Shown: positions 56,214-64,000 of the stretch, piece by piece
Layout: each line of letters opens with the position of its first letter
How positions within the stretch are numbered: position 1 is the stretch's first letter
Assembly: GCF_900114775.1 (NCBI RefSeq)
Contig: NZ_FOUE01000002.1
Coordinates: 248,001-312,000, forward strand
From: Marinobacter zhejiangensis
GTDB taxonomy: Bacteria; Pseudomonadota; Gammaproteobacteria; Pseudomonadales; Oleiphilaceae
DNA: 64,000 nucleotides
Reading direction: 5' to 3'
Program-made: the position numbers and the translations under genes
Notes under the pieces: model-generated
What the model was told of the DNA's origin: nothing
Seen by the model: only the letters and a program-made list of their open reading frames with translations
Database searches by the model: none

Positions 56214-58598
56214 ATGTCCAACCCGAAGCACGATAAGGGCGAACATTACCTGACGACGCCGAAGGCGGAGCCGTTCCTGGAGCGGCTGATTTTCAATAAC
56301 CGCGCGGCGATCCTGTTCGGCTTTCTGATCCTGACGTTGTTCCTGGGATACAACGCGGTCAAGATCCAGCCGGATGCCAGCTTTGAGCGAATGATTCCGC
56401 TGGAGCACCCGTACATTGTCAACATGATTGAGAATCGTGATGACCTGGAAAACCTGGGTAACTTTGTACGGATTGCCGTAGAAGCCAAAGACGGCGATAT
56501 TTTCAGCAAGGAGTACATGGAAACACTCAAGGAGATCACTGATGAAGTGTTCTTCCTCAACGGTGTAGACCGTGCCGGTCTGAAATCACTGTGGACGGCG
56601 AACGTTCGCTGGGTCGAAGTGACCGAGCAGGGCTTCCAGGGTGGCAGTGTTATCCCTGATGGCTATGACGGCTCTCCGGCCAGCCTGGAGGCGCTGCGTC
56701 AGAACATTTTGCGTTCCAATGAAGTAGGACGTCTTGTTTCCGACAACTTTGGTTCAACCGTGGTCTATGCGCCGCTGTATGAAACCAGCCCGGAAACGGG
56801 TGAGCCTCTGGACTACGCCCAGTTCTCCCGTCAGCTGGAGGAGCAGATTCGCTCGAAGTACGAGCAGCAGAACCCGAACGTTGAAATCCGCATCGTGGGC
56901 TTCGCCAAGAAAGTGGGTGACCTGATCGAGGGTATCGGCTCCATCGCCTGGTTCGCCGGTATCACCATCGTGCTGACAACCCTGCTGCTGTTCGGCTATT
57001 CCCGTTGCATCTCTGGAACCCTGGTTCCGGTTTTTGCCTCCATTGTTGCTGTGTTCTGGCAGCTTGGCGCACTGCGGCTGCTGGGCTATGGCCTGGACCC
57101 ATACTCGGTGCTGGTGCCGTTCCTGGTGTTCGCGATCGGGATCAGTCATGGGGTTCAGGTGGTCAACGCCATGGCGCTGGAAGCGGCCAAAGGCTTTGAC
57201 CCAATCACTGCGGCACGTCTGGCGTTCCGGGCGCTGTATATTCCAGGCATGCTGGCGCTGATCTCGGATGCGTTCGGCTTCCTGACCCTGCTGTTCATTG
57301 AAATTGACGTTATCAAAGACCTTGCTGTTGCGGCGGGTCTGGGTGTGGCGATCGTTATTGTGACCAACCTGGTCCTGCATCCGCTGATTATGTCCTATAT
57401 CGGCATCACCAAAGGCGGCATTCGCCATGTTCAGAATCATGGTGAGAAGCAAGATCGCAAATGGCGGGTCATGTCGTACTTCTCCCACCCAAGTGTGGCT
57501 CCGATCTCATTGCTGATCGCGGTTCTTGGCCTGGGTCTCGGTGTGTACTACAAGCAGGGCCTGAAGGTCGGTGACCTGGATCAGGGTGCGCCAGAGCTGC
57601 GTGCAGACTCTGTCTACAACCAGGATAACGCGTTCCTGATCAACAACTACTCAAGCAGCGCCGATGTGCTGGTAGTCATGGTGGAAACCCCTGCGGAGCA
57701 GTGTACCCAGTACAACGTACTGCGGGCCATGGATGCGTTGCAGTGGGAACTCCAGAACACACCGGGCGTGCAGTCTTCCGCGTCTCTGGCTGACGTCTCC
57801 AAGATTGTGACCAAGGCGCTGAATGAAGGTAACTGGAAGTGGTACGAGATTTCCCGCAACCAGACCATCATTAACGCCTCTATCCGTGAGGCCCCGGCTG
57901 GCCTGATCAATACCGACTGTAGTCTGACCCCGGTACTGGTCTTCCTGGAAGATCACAAAGCGGAAACGCTCAAGACTGTGGTTCAGGTTGTCGAGGCCTT
58001 TGCGGCCGAGGCCAGCAATGATGAGCACAACTTCCTGTTGGCCGCGGGTAATGCGGGCGTGGAAGCGGCTACGAACGAGGTTATTTCCAGCGCCAAGAAC
58101 ATGATGCTCGTGTTCGTCTATGGCGTGGTGAGCCTGCTGTGCTTCGTGACCTTCCGTTCCATTCGGGCTGTGTTGTGTATCGTGGTTCCGCTGGGCCTGA
58201 CCTCCATTCTGTGTGAGGCCATCATGGCGGTGTCCGGTATCGGCATCAAAGTGGCCACCTTGCCGGTTATCGCCCTGGGTGTGGGTATCGGTGTGGACTA
58301 CGGTATCTACATCTATACCAAACTCGAGAAGTTCCTGCTGGAAGGCAAGACCCTTCAGGAAGCTTACTATGAGACGCTGCGCTCAACAGGTAAGGCGGTT
58401 GTCTTCACCGGTGTAACGCTGGGTCTCGGTGTGGTGACCTGGATTTTCTCACCCATCAAGTTCCAGGCCGATATGGGCTTCCTGTTGTTCTTCATGTTCC
58501 TCTGGAACATGGTTGGTGCAATCTGGCTGCTGCCTGCGTTGGCGCGCTTCCTGTTGCGCCCGGAGCGCATGGTGGCCAAGGCCCAGAAAGCCAAATAA
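56214..58598 (+). CDS. MMPL/RND-family transporter (794 aa)
   Basis: A large inner-membrane exporter with two halves, each with one N-terminal helix, a periplasmic loop and five more helices. Helix groups near residues 25-45, 240-400 and 620-780 show LVPFLVFAIGISHGVQVVNAMALEA and VIALGVGIGVDYGIYIYTKLE, the second with the Asp/Gly motif of MMPL proteins. The organisation is that of lipid or sterol-like transporters of the RND superfamily. It ends the three-gene set starting with DUF1329 and is followed by a UUCG-loop terminator. Confidence 0.92.
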   Translation: MSNPKHDKGEHYLTTPKAEPFLERLIFNNRAAILFGFLILTLFLGYNAVKIQPDASFERMIPLEHPYIVNMIENRDDLENLGNFVRIAVEAKDGDIFSKEYMETLKEITDEVFFLNGVDRAGLKSLWTANVRWVEVTEQGFQGGSVIPDGYDGSPASLEALRQNILRSNEVGRLVSDNFGSTVVYAPLYETSPETGEPLDYAQFSRQLEEQIRSKYEQQNPNVEIRIVGFAKKVGDLIEGIGSIAWFAGITIVLTTLLLFGYSRCISGTLVPVFASIVAVFWQLGALRLLGYGLDPYSVLVPFLVFAIGISHGVQVVNAMALEAAKGFDPITAARLAFRALYIPGMLALISDAFGFLTLLFIEIDVIKDLAVAAGLGVAIVIVTNLVLHPLIMSYIGITKGGIRHVQNHGEKQDRKWRVMSYFSHPSVAPISLLIAVLGLGLGVYYKQGLKVGDLDQGAPELRADSVYNQDNAFLINNYSSSADVLVVMVETPAEQCTQYNVLRAMDALQWELQNTPGVQSSASLADVSKIVTKALNEGNWKWYEISRNQTIINASIREAPAGLINTDCSLTPVLVFLEDHKAETLKTVVQVVEAFAAEASNDEHNFLLAAGNAGVEAATNEVISSAKNMMLVFVYGVVSLLCFVTFRSIRAVLCIVVPLGLTSILCEAIMAVSGIGIKVATLPVIALGVGIGVDYGIYIYTKLEKFLLEGKTLQEAYYETLRSTGKAVVFTGVTLGLGVVTWIFSPIKFQADMGFLLFFMFLWNMVGAIWLLPALARFLLRPERMVAKAQKAK

Positions 58599-58614
58599 AC
58601 GCTTTCTGAGCTGA

Positions 58615-58644
58615 TAAAAAAGCCCGTTTCGACGGGCTTTTTTA
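58615..58644 (+). terminator. UUCG-loop terminator after MMPL transporter
   Basis: AGCCCGT (58621-58627), loop TTCG, ACGGGCT (58632-58638), then T residues. A run of A residues before the stem allows action in both directions. The UUCG tetraloop is especially stable. Confidence 0.95.
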
Positions 58645-58781
58645 TTGCCTGCTCAAACGGTTAGCGTGTTAACAGTCACTTTATTTAACGTTTGATCTGG
58701 TCTATGGTTTACGGGTAGCCATAGTCTGCCTGCCGCAAAAGCAGGCGGTGAATGATAATGATGAAAAAAAGGGAAGAGCTC

Positions 58782-59765
58782 ATGGCACTTGGAAAGAACC
58801 TTTCTGCACTCGCACTGGTAGCCGCAGTTGGACTCGGCGTGACCTCAGTCTCCGCCACTGCAACGGAACAACGCTTCGTGACAATCGGAACCGGTGGAGT
58901 GACTGGTGTTTACTATCCAGCAGGCGGAGCCATCTGTCGTCTGGTCAACATGGACCGGAAAGAGCACGGAATCCGCTGCTCTGTCGAAAGTACCGGTGGT
59001 TCGGTCTACAACCTCAATGCGATTCGACAGGGTGAGCTGGACCTTGCGGTAGCCCAGTCAGATCAGCAATACAACTCCTATAACGGTGCCGGTGACTTTA
59101 CCGAGGTAGGGCGTGACGAAAACCTTCGCTCGGTCTTTTCACTTCACCCTGAACCGTTCACCGTAGTTGCTTCCAAGGGCTCAAACATTCAAAGCTTCGA
59201 AGACCTGGCCGGCAAGCGCGTCTCTGTGGGCAACCCGGGCTCCGGCCAGCGCGCCACCGCAGAGGTCCTGATGGAAGCCATGGGGTGGGGGCTCGACAAG
59301 TTCTCCCTGGCCGCTGAGCTGAAGGCTGCCGAGCAGTCCCAGGCGCTGTGTGATGGCAACATTGATGCATTCTTTTACACCGTTGGTCACCCATCCGGGG
59401 CGATCAAGGAAGCGACAACTTCCTGTGACAGCGTGCTCGTTAACGTAGATAACGAAGCTACTCAGGAGTTGGTTGCCGAGCATCCCTACTATCGCGTGGC
59501 CACTATTCCGGGCGGTATGTACCGTGGCAACGATGAGGACGTGACCACCTTTGGTGTTGCTGCGACGTTCGTGACTTCGGCCAGTGTCGATGAAGACGTG
59601 GTGTATGAGGTGGTGAAAGCAGTGTTCGAAAACTTCGACAGCTTCAAGCGCCTGCACCCTGCATTCGCCAATCTTGAAAAAGAGGAAATGGTTGCTGATG
59701 CGCTCACCGCACCTCTACACCCAGGCGCTCTGCGCTACTACAAAGAGGTTGGTTTGATCGACTGA
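58782..59765 (+). CDS. TAXI-family TRAP transporter binding protein (327 aa)
   Basis: A periplasmic substrate-binding protein. The signal peptide is the hydrophobic N-terminus [20 protein letters not shown], ending near VSATA. The family start [25 protein letters not shown] and the core [20 protein letters not shown] fit TAXI proteins (TRAP-associated extracytoplasmic immunogenic). ATG 58782 has AGGGAAGAG just upstream; earlier ATGs at 58758-58761 are in frame and would add a basic N-terminus. The fused permease follows after 80 bases. The substrate may be a C4-dicarboxylate or glutamate-like acid (family knowledge), undecided here. Confidence 0.93.
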   Translation: MALGKNLSALALVAAVGLGVTSVSATATEQRFVTIGTGGVTGVYYPAGGAICRLVNMDRKEHGIRCSVESTGGSVYNLNAIRQGELDLAVAQSDQQYNSYNGAGDFTEVGRDENLRSVFSLHPEPFTVVASKGSNIQSFEDLAGKRVSVGNPGSGQRATAEVLMEAMGWGLDKFSLAAELKAAEQSQALCDGNIDAFFYTVGHPSGAIKEATTSCDSVLVNVDNEATQELVAEHPYYRVATIPGGMYRGNDEDVTTFGVAATFVTSASVDEDVVYEVVKAVFENFDSFKRLHPAFANLEKEEMVADALTAPLHPGALRYYKEVGLID

Positions 59766-59845
59766 TCACCACAGGTCCAAGCGGCGGGCATTTTAAATGC
59801 CCGCTGCTGTATTCAGACTCTTATTCGCTTTGACAGGATGTAACT

Positions 59846-62452
59846 ATGGCCAATGGTGAGCCAGGAGCTAATACGAACAAAGAGCAGGCGGACGTCGAGC
59901 AGTTTCTCCAAACTGAATCCGGAGGACGGGCGCTTACCGGTCCCGCGGCGGTTATCCTCTTTGTCGTACCATTGTGCTGGTCGTTGTTCCAGCTATGGAT
60001 AGCATCTCCACTGCCCTATGTGGTGGAATTCGGTATTTTCAATTCGACAGAGGCCCGTTCGATTCATCTGGCCTTTGCGTCGTTTCTTGCTTTTTCTGCG
60101 TTCCCCATGATCCGGGGAAAGCATACCAATCACGTTCCGGTGTACGACTGGGTACTTGCACTGGCTGCGGCATTCGCGGCCTCATACCTCTACCTCTTCT
60201 ATGATCAGCTGGCTACTCGGCCGGGTGCTCCCATTACCCAGGACCTTGTGGTGGCTCTGGGAGGTCTGGTGCTGTTGCTTGAGGCGACCCGGCGTGCGCT
60301 AGGTCTGCCGCTGACCATTGTCGCTGCGGTATTCATTGTTTACTCCCTCGCCGGCCCCTATATGCCGGATGTCATATCCCACAAAGGGGCCAGCCTTGAA
60401 AAGCTGGCGTCGCATCAATGGCTGGGGACCGAAGGTGTCTTCGGCGTTGCATTGGGGGTGTCGACGGGCTTTGTGTTCCTGTTTGTGCTGTTTGGTGCCT
60501 TGTTGGAGCGTGCCGGTGCCGGCCACTATTTTATCCAGGTCGCCTACGCCTTGCTTGGGCATATGCGAGGAGGACCAGCAAAGGCTGCGGTGGTTTCCAG
60601 TGGGCTCAGTGGTGTGATTTCAGGGTCGTCTATTGCCAACGTCGTAACTACAGGTACCTTTACTATCCCGCTGATGAAACGGGTCGGGTTTCCTGCTACC
60701 AAGGCTGGGGCGGTGGAAGTTGCGGCGTCAACCAATGGCCAGCTGACCCCGCCCATCATGGGGGCGGCGGCGTTCCTGATGGTGGAGTACGTCGGTATTT
60801 CCTACATCGAGGTGATCAAGCATGCGATTCTGCCGGCGTTGATTTCCTATGTGGCGCTGATCTACATCGTGCACCTGGAAGCCTGCAAGTTGAACATGCA
60901 GGGGGTTGAGCGGCTGAATCGCCCTTCACTGGCCCAGCGAATGTTGACTTGGGTGGTACTGTTGTTGGGGCTGTGCCTGCTGACCTTTGCCGTCTACTAC
61001 GGGATTGGCTGGTTGAAAGATGTCTACGGTGATAAGGCTATCTGGCTGGTCGGGCCTATGCTGTTCGTGGCATACGTCGGGCTGGTTTGGTACGCCACCC
61101 GGTTCCCTGAGCTCGAAGAAGACGACCCCAGCAAGGCCATGGCTGAGCTGCCTCCAGTGGGGCCGACGGTTAAAACCGGACTTTACTACCTGCTGCCGGT
61201 TGTTGTTCTGGTGTGGTGTCTGACGGTAGAGCGGTTCTCGCCTCAATTGTCGGCGTTTTGGGCGACCATGTTTATGGTCTTCATTATCGTTACCCAGCGG
61301 CCAATCAAGGCATTTTTCCGAGGGGAAAATCAACTGAGTCAGGGGCTCAGGGAAGGGGGGGCTGACTTGTTCCACTCCTTGGTGACCGGGGCCCGTAATA
61401 TGGTGGGTATCGGTGTGGCAACCGCGACCGCAGGCATCGTGGTAGGAACGGTGACGCTTACTGGTATCGGTTTGGTGATGACCCAGTTCGTTGAGTTTAT
61501 TTCTGGCGGTAACTTGCTGGCGATGCTGATGTTTACCGCGATTATCAGCCTTATCCTGGGGATGGGGCTGCCGACCACCGCCAACTATATCGTCGTGTCC
61601 ACACTGATGGCGCCGGTGATCGTAACTCTGGGCGCCCAAAACGGGCTGATTGTTCCGCTGATCGCCGTGCACCTGTTCGTGTTCTACTTCGGGATACTGG
61701 CAGACGACACTCCCCCGGTGGGGTTAGCGGCTTATGCCGCGGCAGCAATTTCGGGGGGGGACCCGATACGAACCGGTATCCAGGGCTTCACCTACGATAT
61801 CCGGACAGCCATTCTGCCGTTCATGTTCATCTTTAATACACAGTTGCTGCTGATTGGGTTGTCGGGCTGGTTTGACCTGTTGGTGACCATTTTCAGTGCG
61901 GTTACCGCCATGTTGGTTTTTTCGGCTGCAACCCAAGGCTACTGGTTTACTCGGAGCAAGCACTGGGAAACTGCGCTGTTGCTGCTGATCACGTTTACCC
62001 TGTTCCGGCCAGGCTTCTGGTGGGACATGATCTATCCGCCGACCGAGAACCGGCCTGGCACCGAGATCATGCAATACGTTGACCGGGTACCGGCGGACGA
62101 GCCGATTGTGATCCAGGCTTCCGGTATGTCTCTTGATGGGCAGGACGTTTCCACCTTTGTGGAGTTGCCGTTGCCGGAGGGCGCAACGCCTGAAGACCGG
62201 CTGATGCAGGCGGGTCTGCAGTTGCGACAGGACGAAGACCGGATGGTGGTGGACTTTGTTGGTTTTGGCTCGGCGGCGGAAGATGCGGGAATTTATTTCG
62301 ACTGGACTATTGATTCGGTGCAGGTGGCGCTCGACCGTCCACCGAAAGAGCTGATGATCATTCCTGCCTTGTTGCTGTTGGCGGTCCTGGCTTACGGCCA
62401 GATTCGTCGTCGTTCCCGTGAAAATGGCGGTTCCTCTGCGGCTGTCGCTTGA
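59846..62452 (+). CDS. TRAP transporter fused permease, DctQM-type, with DUF3394 tail (868 aa)
   Basis: A sodium-driven permease with the small (DctQ) and large (DctM) parts fused, as in TAXI systems. The N-terminal hydrophilic segment is followed by about 16-18 helices, including the conserved VSSGLSGVISGSSIANVVTTG and GMGLPTTANYIVVSTLMAP. The last 110 residues hold a soluble domain (residues about 730-835) with a final helix, resembling DUF3394, found after DctM in many such fusions. It pairs with the binding protein upstream. It converges with the parA-like gene. Confidence 0.93.
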   Translation: MANGEPGANTNKEQADVEQFLQTESGGRALTGPAAVILFVVPLCWSLFQLWIASPLPYVVEFGIFNSTEARSIHLAFASFLAFSAFPMIRGKHTNHVPVYDWVLALAAAFAASYLYLFYDQLATRPGAPITQDLVVALGGLVLLLEATRRALGLPLTIVAAVFIVYSLAGPYMPDVISHKGASLEKLASHQWLGTEGVFGVALGVSTGFVFLFVLFGALLERAGAGHYFIQVAYALLGHMRGGPAKAAVVSSGLSGVISGSSIANVVTTGTFTIPLMKRVGFPATKAGAVEVAASTNGQLTPPIMGAAAFLMVEYVGISYIEVIKHAILPALISYVALIYIVHLEACKLNMQGVERLNRPSLAQRMLTWVVLLLGLCLLTFAVYYGIGWLKDVYGDKAIWLVGPMLFVAYVGLVWYATRFPELEEDDPSKAMAELPPVGPTVKTGLYYLLPVVVLVWCLTVERFSPQLSAFWATMFMVFIIVTQRPIKAFFRGENQLSQGLREGGADLFHSLVTGARNMVGIGVATATAGIVVGTVTLTGIGLVMTQFVEFISGGNLLAMLMFTAIISLILGMGLPTTANYIVVSTLMAPVIVTLGAQNGLIVPLIAVHLFVFYFGILADDTPPVGLAAYAAAAISGGDPIRTGIQGFTYDIRTAILPFMFIFNTQLLLIGLSGWFDLLVTIFSAVTAMLVFSAATQGYWFTRSKHWETALLLLITFTLFRPGFWWDMIYPPTENRPGTEIMQYVDRVPADEPIVIQASGMSLDGQDVSTFVELPLPEGATPEDRLMQAGLQLRQDEDRMVVDFVGFGSAAEDAGIYFDWTIDSVQVALDRPPKELMIIPALLLLAVLAYGQIRRRSRENGGSSAAVA

Positions 62453-62493
62453 GGCTGTTTGGGGTGGCCGGCTGAGCGCCGGCTGCCCGAGGG

Positions 62494-63240
62494 CTATAAG
62501 CGGGTGATCTGCCGAACTTCCTGCCACATCAGGCGGTAGGCATGGGAGGCCGCAGAGCGGGGCATCAGAACCGGTACTGGCTTGCGCGCTTCGCCCATTT
62601 TCTCCACGTCGCTGGCGTACGGGATGTAGCCCCGGAGTCTGTCTTTCAGGCGCTCGTCGCCTTCTTCCAGGATGGTACGGTGCAGGCCCTTCCTCCGGTC
62701 CACCATGGACAGGAACGGATGGAATTTGCCAACCTTGATTTTCTTGTCTTTGGCGAACTGTCGCAGTTGCTGCCAGCTGTTGATCGAGAGCCAGGTCGGA
62801 ATCGTAGGAACGTAAACCTGGTCGGCACAGGACAAGACCTCTTCGGCGAGGTGTGACAGAGATGGCGGGCAATCCAGAATGACCAGTCCGTAGTCCTCCG
62901 ACAGTGGTGCCAGCCAGGATTTAAGCGTGTTGGCGTGGGTCTGCTCTGCCAGCCGGACATCCAGATTCCGGAAGCTCGGGTGGGCCGGGATCAGGTCCAG
63001 CTTCGGGTACTGTGTCGGGTAGATCAGTTTGCCGACCGGCGTTTTGCCTTTGAGCAGACGCGATGCTTTTTCACCGGTAATGTCCGGATCTTCACCAAGG
63101 TACCAGCTTGCTGCTCCCTGAGGGTCCAGATCCCAAAGCAGCGTGGGTATCCCACTGGCGCTCGCCAGGTAGGCGATATTTACTGCCGCAGCCGTTTTGC
63201 CAACCCCGCCCTTGAGGTTGTGAAAAGCAATAATGCGCAT
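62494..63240 (-). CDS. ParA-family ATPase without ParB partner (248 aa)
   Basis: A MinD/ParA-type ATPase. The deviant Walker A is FHNLKGGVGKTAAAVNIAYL (residues about 7-26), switch I lies in LWDLDPQGAASWYLGE, and Walker B in DYGLVILDCPPSLSHL. There is no neighbouring parB, parS-like repeat or chemotaxis/flagellar gene. It may position another cargo or be an orphan. It is divergent from thrS. An opposite-strand open frame is a shadow. Confidence 0.9.
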   Translation of the reverse strand: MRIIAFHNLKGGVGKTAAAVNIAYLASASGIPTLLWDLDPQGAASWYLGEDPDITGEKASRLLKGKTPVGKLIYPTQYPKLDLIPAHPSFRNLDVRLAEQTHANTLKSWLAPLSEDYGLVILDCPPSLSHLAEEVLSCADQVYVPTIPTWLSINSWQQLRQFAKDKKIKVGKFHPFLSMVDRRKGLHRTILEEGDERLKDRLRGYIPYASDVEKMGEARKPVPVLMPRSAASHAYRLMWQEVRQITRL

Positions 63241-63382
63241 CCCTTTCTCTCTGTCGGTCTGGGTGTCGTTTCCGTGAGCATGGAAGGTAACGGAGTGTGA
63301 TCGAGCCCCTATTTTGCATAGCCAGACAGGAAATGACAGGGGTCTTTGGTCTGGCCTCTGTTAATAACCTTGGCACCCCTGC

Positions 63383-63388
63383 TAAAAT
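63383..63388 (+). promoter_or_regulatory. Possible -10 of thrS
   Basis: TAAAAT matches the -10 consensus in five of six positions, 89 bases before the thrS start. The upstream -35 is weak (TGTTAA about 18 bases before), so the promoter is only tentative. A transcript starting here would include the operator hairpins. Confidence 0.35.
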
Positions 63389-63405
63389 TCTGTCCCCAAA
63401 CCGGA

Positions 63406-63423
63406 CCGCGTCCTGTATCGCGG
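63406..63423 (+). promoter_or_regulatory. Upstream hairpin in thrS leader
   Basis: CCGCG (63406-63410) pairs with CGCGG (63419-63423), loop TCCTGTAT. It lies upstream of the anticodon-arm mimic and may correspond to the second tRNA-like domain of the E. coli thrS operator. Only the symmetry is seen. Confidence 0.4.
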
Positions 63424-63437
63424 CTCACCGATAACAA

Positions 63438-63458
63438 GTGGTCTTTCGTAGGGACCAC
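63438..63458 (+). promoter_or_regulatory. tRNA-Thr anticodon-arm mimic in thrS leader (translational operator)
   Basis: A 7-bp stem (GTGGTCT with GGACCAC, the inner pair T-G) encloses a 7-base loop TTCGTAG. Position by position the loop copies a tRNA anticodon loop: T at 33, CGT at 34-36 (the CGU anticodon of tRNA-Thr), A at 37. It ends 18 bases before the ATG. E. coli ThrRS represses its own translation by binding exactly such an element. The same mechanism is inferred here. Confidence 0.75.
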
Positions 63459-63476
63459 CACTGACCGGAGTCAAAC

Positions 63477-64000
63477 ATGCCTGTTGTTACCTTGCCTGAT
63501 GGCAGCCATCGTAGCTTTGCTGAAGCTGTCACTGTCCATGACGTTGCCGCCGATATTGGCGCTGGCCTGGCCAAAGCCGCCCTTGCCGGACGCGTGAACG
63601 GAAAGCTGGTTGATACCAGCCACCTGATTTCTGAAGACTCAGAGCTGGCGATCATTACCGAGCGTGATGACGATGGTGTTGATGTTATCCGCCACTCCAC
63701 GGCTCACCTGTTGGCCATGGCGGTCAAAGAGTTGTTTCCCTCTGCACAGGTAACGATTGGCCCCGTTGTCGACAACGGCTTTTACTATGACTTCCGGTTT
63801 GAGCGCCCGTTCACCAACGAAGACCTGGCGCGTATTGAAAAGCGCATGGAAGAGCTGGCGAAGCAGGATATACCGGTATCCCGTTCGGTGCTGTCCCGTG
63901 CTGAAGCAGTCCAGCTGTTCGATGAGATGGGTGAGGAATATAAGGTCCGCATCATCGAAGACATTCCTGGTGAAGAGGATCTGTCCTTCTATCGTCAGGG
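63477..64000 (+). CDS. thrS: Threonyl-tRNA synthetase, N-terminal part (truncated by window end)
   Basis: The first 174 codons of a threonyl-tRNA synthetase, open to the window end. A TGS domain fills residues about 1-60 ([20 protein letters not shown]), followed by the editing domain, with [16 protein letters not shown] holding the H-x3-H metal/editing residues near 74-78 and [18 protein letters not shown] lies six bases upstream of the ATG at 63477. The hairpin at 63438-63458 and the ribosome site fit ThrRS autocontrol. The catalytic core and anticodon-binding domain lie beyond the window. Confidence 0.96.
   Translation, partial: MPVVTLPDGSHRSFAEAVTVHDVAADIGAGLAKAALAGRVNGKLVDTSHLISEDSELAIITERDDDGVDVIRHSTAHLLAMAVKELFPSAQVTIGPVVDNGFYYDFRFERPFTNEDLARIEKRMEELAKQDIPVSRSVLSRAEAVQLFDEMGEEYKVRIIEDIPGEEDLSFYRQ

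Overview
The window reads as a contiguous piece of a gammaproteobacterial chromosome, most likely Marinobacter or a close marine relative. This is inferred from the pncC(cinA)–recA order, the fdxA–mutS pair, the DUF1329 / YCF48-like / MMPL exporter set, a JDVT-CTERM protein with its protease, and a nadK–phosphoesterase–rhomboid–yeaC–DUF2797–pepN block of the kind seen in Pseudomonas-type genomes. No species can be proven from the sequence alone. Coding density is high, no gap exceeds about 300 bases, and I see no prophage, insertion sequence, CRISPR array or rRNA operon.

Layout. 1–2.8 kb: a PhzF-type enzyme and a small unknown gene, divergent from a MocR-type regulator whose promoter carries an inverted repeat. 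2.8–8.6 kb: a soluble FixL/FixJ-like pair divergent from an acyl-CoA synthetase and an orphan NCS2/SulP-like permease. 8.8–15.3 kb: a ferritin-like PF10118 protein, DegV, an unknown protein, a LysE exporter and a P2-type cation ATPase. 15.4–18.5 kb: fdxA and mutS. 18.7–21.1 kb: a sensor kinase with an NMT1/THI5-like binding protein as its periplasmic domain, overlapping its OmpR-type regulator. 21.4–27.9 kb: a protein-sorting cassette, made of a 1613-residue calcium-repeat surface protein with a JDVT-CTERM tail, an OmpA-like protein overlapping it, and a small glutamic intramembrane protease of the MrtJ type. 28–30.3 kb: pncC, SOS-controlled recA and a flavodoxin-like protein. 30.4–38.1 kb: a stand-alone FtsH paralogue, PilZ, an unknown arginine-rich protein, a LonB-type protease, and a FixJ-type regulator followed by a REC-PAS-kinase. 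38.2–44 kb: a MaoC-like dehydratase, two AraC regulators, tRNA-Asp and fadH, all consistent with fatty-acid or hydrocarbon metabolism. 44.2–53.3 kb: an unknown coiled-coil protein, DUF1853, then nadK to pepN. 53.5–58.6 kb: DUF1329, YCF48-like and MMPL exporter. 58.8–62.5 kb: a TAXI-TRAP uptake system. 62.5–64 kb: an orphan ParA and the start of thrS.

The least obvious signals are non-coding. (1) Between the rhomboid gene and yeaC the minus strand carries a near-consensus promoter covered by a perfect Fur-box palindrome, then about 85 nt ending in an ideal intrinsic terminator: a candidate iron-responsive small RNA of the RyhB/PrrF kind. (2) Just upstream of thrS a 7-bp stem with a 7-nt loop reproduces a tRNA-Thr(CGU) anticodon arm, the signature of ThrRS translational autoregulation. 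(3) recA has a perfect CTGT-N8-ACAG LexA site beside its -10. (4) tRNA-Asp has a full-consensus promoter.

The two strongest leads for unusual biology are the JDVT-CTERM/MrtJ cassette and the Fur-covered small RNA.
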